A stretch of DNA of 25,406 nt from a virus. This document shows, one piece after another, positions 7,837 to 13,025 of the stretch. Within the stretch, counting starts at the first letter, position 1. Every line of letters begins with the position of its first letter. The position numbers and the translations under genes were made by a program. Where the stretch lies: positions 1 to 25,406 of the IMG/VR virus record IMGVR_UViG_3300017708_001971; one strand, written 5' to 3'. Below the pieces are notes generated by a model. That model saw only the letters and a list, made by a program, of their open reading frames with translations, did no database searches and had not been told where the DNA came from.

Positions 7837-8183
7837 AAATTAAAAAAATACCTTACCAATATAAACGAACTTATAAATATCCATATAGTGTTAAAAGCGA
7901 CTAATGTAGGTAAAAGTTTTTGTTCACTTGCCCATATTAATAGAGAAGAAGTCATTAATGTTATAATGTGTGCCCACCAAACTTCTGTTTGAAAAAATAT
8001 AGCAGGTAAAATAACAAACAGTTTACCCGACCAAGCCATTGCCTCCACGACGTTATATCTTTTTCTCCAATAACTTTTGTGCCACCACATGGAGTAAGAG
8101 TCTTTTATTTCTCTCCAACCAACATGATTGTAGATAATTAAAACTAAAACTAACCATAAAATAAAAGAGGCTAATAAAATCAT
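7833..8183 (-). CDS. Small integral membrane protein, about four segments
   Basis: A 116-residue hydrophobic protein with likely membrane segments at about residues 2-18, 47-64, 69-85 and 91-112. A cytosolic or periplasmic loop near 22-46 is rich in Trp, Tyr, His, Arg and Lys (SMWWHKSYWRKRY). It sits between an oxygenase gene and the methyltransferase gene, with 4-base ATGA overlaps on both sides, so the three are co-translated. No family is recognised. It could anchor the pathway at the membrane, carry a substrate, or be a small exporter; a holin is less likely because a holin-like gene exists at 23042 and this one is outside the lysis region. Confidence 0.7.
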   Translation of the reverse strand: MILLASFILWLVLVLIIYNHVGWREIKDSYSMWWHKSYWRKRYNVVEAMAWSGKLFVILPAIFFQTEVWWAHIITLMTSSLLIWASEQKLLPTLVAFNTIWIFISSFILVRYFFNL

Positions 8184-8623
8184 TCAAAGTCCATTGCTAA
8201 TGTATATCTGTCTAAATTGTAATCTGCCGAAGGAGAGCTATGAGTAATAGAATTGTCAAATATAACACAAGAGTTTTCTGGGCAGATAGTCTGTATTTCT
8301 TCTTTTTTATCTTTTAAAACAGTACCTAATTTTGATTTGTTTTGTAACATATAAACAATTGAAAAAGTGCCTGGATGAGTGTGCCAAGACTTAAAATCTC
8401 CTGTTGTATAGTTTGCCCAACATTTTAATATGGTTGAATTTTTTGGCATATATTTCTCTAGCTTTATTAATAGCGGATGTGTTGCCACGTTAAAATGCAG
8501 GTCTGCATTACTTTGTAAACCAGGGAAATCTTTACCTCTATCATATATTTTAGTTTTAACTACATTAAGCAAAGTGCTTTTTTCAGAGGTAGATAATATG
8601 TCGTAATAAACTTTATATTTCAT
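8180..8623 (-). CDS. 2OG-Fe(II) oxygenase-like protein, HxH type
   Basis: A 147-residue double-stranded beta-helix protein. The metal site reads WHTHPG (H81, H83), followed by a distal histidine H128 in FDNSITHSSP and an arginine R139 (LDRYTLAMDF) placed to bind 2-oxoglutarate. An HxH start instead of HxD is a known variant in the putative 2OG-Fe(II) oxygenase family to which this motif set belongs. A simple cupin is the alternative. It is the first gene of the minus-strand operon, with its ATG at 8621-8623 only about 7 bases from a TATAAG box. The substrate is unknown; small-molecule, peptide or protein hydroxylation are all possible. Confidence 0.75.
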   Translation of the reverse strand: MKYKVYYDILSTSEKSTLLNVVKTKIYDRGKDFPGLQSNADLHFNVATHPLLIKLEKYMPKNSTILKCWANYTTGDFKSWHTHPGTFSIVYMLQNKSKLGTVLKDKKEEIQTICPENSCVIFDNSITHSSPSADYNLDRYTLAMDFE

Positions 8624-8665
8624 GTATTTGCTTATAACTTTATATCGTGTATATATACTATAGAA
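8624..8665. promoter_or_regulatory. Divergent promoter region of the accessory island
   Basis: A 42-base, very AT-rich gap between two divergent start codons. On the minus strand TATAAG (complement of 8631-8636) lies 7 bases from the ATG at 8623. On the plus strand TATACT (8654-8659) lies 6 bases from the ATG at 8666, with a weak TTGCTT (8628-8633) upstream. If both are -10 boxes, both transcripts would start at or next to the start codon, giving leaderless mRNAs; neither gene has a Shine-Dalgarno sequence. The motif matches are by eye. Confidence 0.45.
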
Positions 8666-9220
8666 ATGAAAAAAACAATATTATCTGAAACAGCTATTTA
8701 TACAGGGACCATAGACAGTCCTAAAGGATACGAAATAAACAGAGAAAAAATTAAAAAAGAAGCTATCCAAGGATATGTTTTAAATAATAGAAAAAGCTTT
8801 CGTGAAAATACTTGGGAGCACAAAGACTACAAATTAATGAGACACATATCTGAGTTAAGATTTGTAGAGGATTATATAAAAGATTTTTTTAAAATTAAAG
8901 CAGGAGTTGTTTTAGAACCAAAAAATTATTACGTTAATATCTTAGAACATTTAGAACAATCTTATTCTCGTAATAATTTAAACCTTAATTACTTATTAGA
9001 TTCACCAAACTACACTATGATTTATTGTGTGGATGTTACAGAAAAGTCTTCTTCTATAGTTATAGAATATGATGATCATTTAAGAATTAATAAATTACAT
9101 CAAGTCCCTGTAAAAAATAATATGTTTTTAATAATGCCATCAACATTAAGATATTTTATATCTGAAAATTTATCAGAAGAGCCAAACATTTTTATTAACA
9201 CTAATTATAGAGCAAAATAA
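8666..9220 (+). CDS. Probable degenerate 2OG-Fe(II) oxygenase-like protein (pseudo-enzyme)
   Basis: A 184-residue protein. Its C-terminal half has the strand pattern of the small phage-type 2OG oxygenases: YTMIYCVDV (116-124), then NNMFLIMPSTLRYFISEN (151-168), then IFINTNYRA (175-183). The corresponding segment in active relatives is of the form 'IFPS-L-H', but here the distal histidine position is Tyr (Y163). No HxD or HxH is found in the expected first-strand position. The N-terminal half (1-100) is helical and Lys/Glu-rich. The fold call is tentative. It is co-oriented with the next gene (TAATG overlap) and shares the divergent promoter. It may be an inactive partner or regulator of the active oxygenases. 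Confidence 0.5.
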   Translation: MKKTILSETAIYTGTIDSPKGYEINREKIKKEAIQGYVLNNRKSFRENTWEHKDYKLMRHISELRFVEDYIKDFFKIKAGVVLEPKNYYVNILEHLEQSYSRNNLNLNYLLDSPNYTMIYCVDVTEKSSSIVIEYDDHLRINKLHQVPVKNNMFLIMPSTLRYFISENLSEEPNIFINTNYRAK

Positions 9221-9846
9221 TGAATTTAAAAAATACCTTTTGGCATTTTCCTAAAGCTTTAAGTGATAGGTTTTGTAAAGATGTCATAGACTTTTCTACC
9301 AAGAGAAAGCCTGTAAAGGGCATAACAGGAATAGTTGGTAATCATAGAGATCAAATGAAAAACCCTTTATCGAAAGAGGAGTTTAAAGAAGTTAAAAAGA
9401 AAAGAAAGTCAGACATTGTTTGGTTAAACGAACCATGGATTCATAGAGAGATACTTCCGTTCATAAACACTGCAAATGAACAAGCTGAGTGGAATTTTAA
9501 TTGGGATCATTCAGAAGAAATACAGTTTACAAAATATAAAAAGGGCCAGTATTATGGTTGGCATAGAGATAGCTTTACAGACCCATACCCTGAAGGAAAG
9601 TATAAAAAAGGTAAAATTAGAAAATTATCAGTTACATGCCAGTTGTCCGATCCTAACGACTATGAGGGTGGTAACTTAGAATTAGGTGAGTTAAGTGAAG
9701 ACATGACTTTAAAAATTTATACGGCTGAAAAACAAAAAGGTTCAATAACTGTTTTTCCTTCATTCATTTACCATAGGATTACACCAATAACTAAAGGCAC
9801 TAGATATAGTCTAGTAGTTTGGAACTTAGGAGTGCCATTTAAATGA
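9220..9846 (+). CDS. Prolyl-4-hydroxylase-like 2OG-Fe(II) oxygenase (PKHD type)
   Basis: A 208-residue protein with the full dioxygenase set: YGWHRDSF gives H115 and D117, FPSFIYHRITPI gives the distal H185, and TKGTRYSLVVWNLG gives R195 for 2-oxoglutarate. The spacing, and the GGNLELGE segment between the halves, fit PKHD-type/prolyl-hydroxylase-like enzymes, which are known in bacteria and in cyanophages. The N-terminus (TFWHFPKALSDRFC) is the usual leading strand-helix region. It starts on the A of the previous stop (TAATG) and its end overlaps the halogenase start by 4 bases, so it is translated with the halogenase. The substrate is unknown; the family includes peptidyl and free-amino-acid hydroxylases. 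Confidence 0.85.
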   Translation: MNLKNTFWHFPKALSDRFCKDVIDFSTKRKPVKGITGIVGNHRDQMKNPLSKEEFKEVKKKRKSDIVWLNEPWIHREILPFINTANEQAEWNFNWDHSEEIQFTKYKKGQYYGWHRDSFTDPYPEGKYKKGKIRKLSVTCQLSDPNDYEGGNLELGELSEDMTLKIYTAEKQKGSITVFPSFIYHRITPITKGTRYSLVVWNLGVPFK

Positions 9847-11279
9847 TGAAATCTATTTGTGTAGTTGGAGGGGGCAGCGCTGGATTAACTTCAGCTATGA
9901 TACTCAAATCAAGATTTCCAACTATGAAAGTTAAAATAATTAAATCTGATAAGATAGGCATCATAGGAGTTGGCGAAGCATCTACAGAACATTGGAGTTA
10001 TTTTTTGCAGTTCTGTAACTTAGATTACCTTGAGTGTTTAAGAGAAACTGGAGCAACTTTTAAGTATGGTGTGCTGTTTAAAGATTGGATGAAACATGAT
10101 TATTTTAATAATCTAAACAGTCTTATAACAGATACACAAGCAGGTCAGTATTCCATAGCCATGGCTTACACAATAGCTTATGATTTAAAACCAGAAGAAT
10201 ATACCGACAGCTTAGCCCTACAAAACAAAGTTTATTTTCAAAGCGTGCCTACAAACCAATTTAATTTTAATACTTTTAAACTAAACGAATGGTTATTAAA
10301 AAAATGTGCTGAGAGAGGCATAGAAATTGTTGACGACGATATTGAAGATATAGTTGTTAAAAACAATAAAATTATAAAGTTAAAAGGTAAACAAGAACAT
10401 GTTGCTGATTTTTTTGTTGATTGCACAGGTTTTAAAAGACTATTAATTTCTAAATTAGGCGCTAAGTGGCAATCTTATAAAGAATATCTGCCTATGAATG
10501 AGGCCATTGCTTTTCCAACCAAAGACACAGATGAGTATCCTCCTTACGTTACAGCAAGAGCCATGAAAGCTGGTTGGATGTGGAGAACTCCCGTTAGAGG
10601 TAGATGGGGAAACGGTTATGTATTTGATAATAGATATATTAATGCTGAAGAAGCACAAAAAGAATGCGAAGAATATTTAGGACATAAAATTAAAATTGCC
10701 TCTAACATAAAATTTGATGCGGGCAGTTTAGACAAACCTTGGCAAGGTAATTGTATTGCTTTAGGTCTGAGCTCTAGTTTCGTAGAACCACTAGAGGCAA
10801 CATCAATTGGCTTTGGTATTAATCAATGTTTTTTATTTATACATATGTTGCTAAACTACGATCAACATATTATAGATGATTACAACGAAGACTTTCAATA
10901 TTTGATAGAGAACGTTAGAGACTACGTAATTATTCATTACATGGTAGATAAAAAAGATTCACCTTTTTGGAAAGAATTAAAATTAAACTTACCGGATTCT
11001 TTAAAGAAAAATTTAGCTATTTGGAAAAACCGACTTCCTATGCAAATAGATTTTAAAAGTAAATACTGTTTATTTTATCCTAATAACTATTCTTTAATAT
11101 TAAAAGAAATAGGGTTTTTTGATAAACAAAAAATAAAAGAAGAATACGAAATGTTGCCAAAAGAACTTAAAAAATGGTGTGAGTCTAAGATGAAATTTCA
11201 AAAGCAAAGACTTAACGATAGAAGTATGTGGATAAGTCACAAGAGTTTTTTAGAAAGCCTAACAAATGAAAGTAATTAA
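9843..11279 (+). CDS. Flavin-dependent (tryptophan-type) halogenase
   Basis: A 478-residue protein with all the signatures of the flavin-dependent halogenase family. These are the FAD-binding GGGSAG (9-14), the second flavin-contact GVGEAST (42-48), the segment ATFKYG with the candidate catalytic lysine K74, the signature GWMWRTP (W245, W247) and FVEPLEATSIG (313-323), which carries the conserved glutamate. Such enzymes use reduced FAD, oxygen and halide to make hypohalous acid that is passed to the lysine. Phage relatives exist; the cyanophage enzyme VirX1 is a characterised iodinating member. The substrate here is unknown and tryptophan is not assured. No flavin reductase is visible in the window. 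The start is at ATGATG; the end overlaps the next gene by 14 bases. Confidence 0.9.
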   Translation: MMKSICVVGGGSAGLTSAMILKSRFPTMKVKIIKSDKIGIIGVGEASTEHWSYFLQFCNLDYLECLRETGATFKYGVLFKDWMKHDYFNNLNSLITDTQAGQYSIAMAYTIAYDLKPEEYTDSLALQNKVYFQSVPTNQFNFNTFKLNEWLLKKCAERGIEIVDDDIEDIVVKNNKIIKLKGKQEHVADFFVDCTGFKRLLISKLGAKWQSYKEYLPMNEAIAFPTKDTDEYPPYVTARAMKAGWMWRTPVRGRWGNGYVFDNRYINAEEAQKECEEYLGHKIKIASNIKFDAGSLDKPWQGNCIALGLSSSFVEPLEATSIGFGINQCFLFIHMLLNYDQHIIDDYNEDFQYLIENVRDYVIIHYMVDKKDSPFWKELKLNLPDSLKKNLAIWKNRLPMQIDFKSKYCLFYPNNYSLILKEIGFFDKQKIKEEYEMLPKELKKWCESKMKFQKQRLNDRSMWISHKSFLESLTNESN

Positions 11280-11802
11280 AAATTATATAACAAAAGAGGA
11301 ATTAAACACAATTAAACAAACCTTAGAGAGCCCTGCTTTCCCTTGGTATTGTAATCATGATATTACTCCTAATACTTACAAGCTAGCTTCACACAGACAA
11401 AAATTTAAAAAAGAAGACAATACAAAACTATATTTAAAAAATTTTCAATTTACCCATACTTTTTACATTAACTATAATATTAGTAGCAGCGCTTATTTTA
11501 ATATACTTAATCCAATTCTTAAAAAATTAAATCCTCACGCTTTAATAAGAATTAAAGCTAATCTAAGACCCTACGTAGAAAAGCCTCATCAAACAGAATG
11601 GCATATAGATAATGAAGCACCTAGTGCTAAAACCGCTATTTTTTATGTTAACACTAACAATGGCTATACGTTATTTAAGAATAAAAAAATAATTAAATCG
11701 GAAGAAAATAAGATGGTTGTGTTTGATAGTAAACTTCAACATTGCGGTATGTCTAGCACAGATACTAAATACAGAATGGTAATTAATTTTAATTATGTCT
11801 GA
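11266..11802 (+). CDS. 2OG-Fe(II) oxygenase, HxD type
   Basis: A 178-residue protein with WHIDNEAPS (H113, D115), the distal H159 in DSKLQHCGMSS and R170 in KYRMVINFNYV, a complete Fe(II)/2-oxoglutarate site. The N-terminal half is helical and Lys/Asn-rich. It overlaps the halogenase gene by 14 bases, so it is probably co-translated with it. No ribosome site is visible. The substrate is unknown; its immediate coupling to the halogenase suggests the two act on the same or successive substrates. This is inference from gene order. Confidence 0.8.
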   Translation: MKVIKNYITKEELNTIKQTLESPAFPWYCNHDITPNTYKLASHRQKFKKEDNTKLYLKNFQFTHTFYINYNISSSAYFNILNPILKKLNPHALIRIKANLRPYVEKPHQTEWHIDNEAPSAKTAIFYVNTNNGYTLFKNKKIIKSEENKMVVFDSKLQHCGMSSTDTKYRMVINFNYV

Positions 11803-11819
11803 TATAGTTTTTAAAAAAT

Positions 11820-12320
11820 ATGATAACTAAATTTACCATTTCAGATCACCGAAAACATAAATTAATTTTGTTGGATTTAATTAAATCAATGCCTAACTTG
11901 TCTTCTAGAGTTAAGGGAAGTGATAATATAAGTAAATCAGATTGGTATTTTAATTCTTTATTTCCAAGAGAATATTGGGATTATTTTTCTAAACTATTAA
12001 ATCCTTGGTTTGAATCTATGAAAGTTAATTATGGTAACGAACATGTTAAAGTTATGATTGGTAATTATTGGTTTCAACAATACTCTACAAATAGCTCTCA
12101 CGAATGGCATAACCATCCAAATTGTAATTTTTCTAGTGTTTATTTTCTTGAATTACCCACCAAAGATATGATTACTGAATTTAAAGATTTTAAGAATATT
12201 GATGCAAAAGAAGGAGATATTATCACATTTCCAGCTTATTATTTACACAGATCAAAACCCAACAAAACTAAAAAAAGAAAAACTGTTATTGTTTTTAATA
12301 GTTCATTATCTCTGATATAG
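11820..12320 (+). CDS. 2OG-Fe(II) oxygenase-like protein, HxH type
   Basis: A 166-residue protein with the metal motif HEWHNHP (H97, H99), a family-like SSVYFLELP strand, EGDIITFPAYYLHRSKP providing the distal H143, and R153 as a possible 2-oxoglutarate ligand. This is the same HxH variant as the minus-strand protein at 8180-8623, and the two may be distant paralogues. The N-terminal 60 residues are helical. The ATG at 11820 has no Shine-Dalgarno; a TATAGT (11803-11808) lies 11 bases upstream. A plain cupin is the alternative call. Confidence 0.72.
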   Translation: MITKFTISDHRKHKLILLDLIKSMPNLSSRVKGSDNISKSDWYFNSLFPREYWDYFSKLLNPWFESMKVNYGNEHVKVMIGNYWFQQYSTNSSHEWHNHPNCNFSSVYFLELPTKDMITEFKDFKNIDAKEGDIITFPAYYLHRSKPNKTKKRKTVIVFNSSLSLI

Positions 12321-12349
12321 TTGGAATAAAAGGAAAAACGTGGTATAAA
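12321..12349 (+). promoter_or_regulatory. Sigma70-like promoter for the last island oxygenase
   Basis: TTGGAA (12321-12326) and TATAAA (12344-12349) are separated by 17 bases, the ideal spacing. They fill the start of the 70-base gap between the genes at 11820 and 12391. The start site would be near 12356, giving a leader of about 35 bases. Found by eye only; the -35 box has 4 of 6 consensus bases. Confidence 0.45.
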
Positions 12350-12390
12350 GTTGGCAATAAAGAATAATTTTTTCATACGGAATTTATTAA

Positions 12391-12993
12391 ATGTCTTTTA
12401 AGAAAAACAAATATCTACTATTTAAAAATATCATAACCCCTGATTCAGCGACCTTTTTAATGGGGTATTCTTTATTAAAAAGAAAAGTCTTATCAACTAT
12501 GCAAGAGACACGATACGTCTCTCCTAACGAAACCATCTTAGGAGGGTTTGGAGATTCCCAGGTATCGGCGACCTATAATCATTATGGAGATATAGCCATG
12601 GATACTTTGTTACAAGTTTTAAGACCTGAGATAGAGAGAAAAATTAAAATAAAATTAGTGCCAACATATTCTTATCAAAGAATTTATAAAAAAGGAGATA
12701 TTTTAAAAAGACATAAAGATAGAGTGTCTTGTGAAATATCAGGCACTTTAAATCTAGGTGGAGATCCTTGGCCTATATTTATTAAAAAAGATAAAAAAGA
12801 AATTAAAATTAATTTAAAACCAGGAGATATTTTGTTGTATCATGGTTGTGAATTAGAACATTGGAGAGAGCCTTTTTTAGGTAATTTTTGTGTGCAAGTG
12901 TTTTTGCATTACAACCAAGAAAGCTCTAAAAACCCCAATCTTTGGGATGGCAGGCCTCATCCTGGTTTACCAGCCTATTTTAAAAAAGGTTGA
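12391..12993 (+). CDS. 2OG-Fe(II) oxygenase, phage HxD family
   Basis: A 200-residue protein with the pattern I know well from cyanophage and other marine phage oxygenases: YQRIYKKGDILKRHKDR (H108, D110), SCEISGTLNLGG, then NLKPGDILLYHGCELEHWRE with the distal H157 and a final VFLHYN strand. The C-terminal NLWDGRPHPGLPAYFKKG is an extension after the core. Unlike the other oxygenases here it is a common phage family, so it may belong to the phage backbone rather than to the tailoring pathway. It is preceded by its own promoter-like sequence and a 70-base gap. No clear ribosome site is present. Confidence 0.85.
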   Translation: MSFKKNKYLLFKNIITPDSATFLMGYSLLKRKVLSTMQETRYVSPNETILGGFGDSQVSATYNHYGDIAMDTLLQVLRPEIERKIKIKLVPTYSYQRIYKKGDILKRHKDRVSCEISGTLNLGGDPWPIFIKKDKKEIKINLKPGDILLYHGCELEHWREPFLGNFCVQVFLHYNQESSKNPNLWDGRPHPGLPAYFKKG

Positions 12994-13018
12994 AACACCT
13001 ACATTTCTAATATATTTT
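12990..13018 (+). promoter_or_regulatory. Promoter-like sequence restarting the virion operon
   Basis: TTGAAA (12990-12995) overlaps the TGA stop of the oxygenase gene. TATTTT (13013-13018) follows at 17 bases; TATATT (13011-13016) at 15 bases is an alternative -10. The ATG of the gp10-like gene lies 7 bases after the -10, so transcription could begin at or next to the start codon. It would let the right-hand virion block be expressed independently of the island. Motif match is by eye. Confidence 0.4.
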
Positions 13019-13025
13019 AAATTCT

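Larger units (their letters stand above)
7111..12993. other. Accessory 'chemical tailoring' island inserted in the tail gene block
   Basis: About 5.9 kb holding nine genes unlike the virion genes around it: a SAM methyltransferase, membrane protein and 2OG-Fe(II) oxygenase on the minus strand, then a degenerate oxygenase-like protein, a prolyl-hydroxylase-like oxygenase, a flavin halogenase and three 2OG-Fe(II) oxygenases on the plus strand. By eye it is clearly more AT-rich, with Lys/Asn/Ile-rich proteins and weak or missing Shine-Dalgarno sites. It is organised around a divergent promoter region at 8624-8665. No integrase, direct-repeat boundary or transposase is visible, so the mode of acquisition is unknown. 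Confidence 0.75.

Noticed and set aside
7750-7992. An 80-codon plus-strand frame
   Set aside because: It covers the coupled start region of two minus-strand genes whose products have clear motifs or membrane segments; the frame has no motif.
12321-12390. Searched for a small precursor peptide gene that the halogenase and oxygenases might modify
   Set aside because: The gap holds no start codon with a sensible open frame; a promoter-like sequence explains it better.
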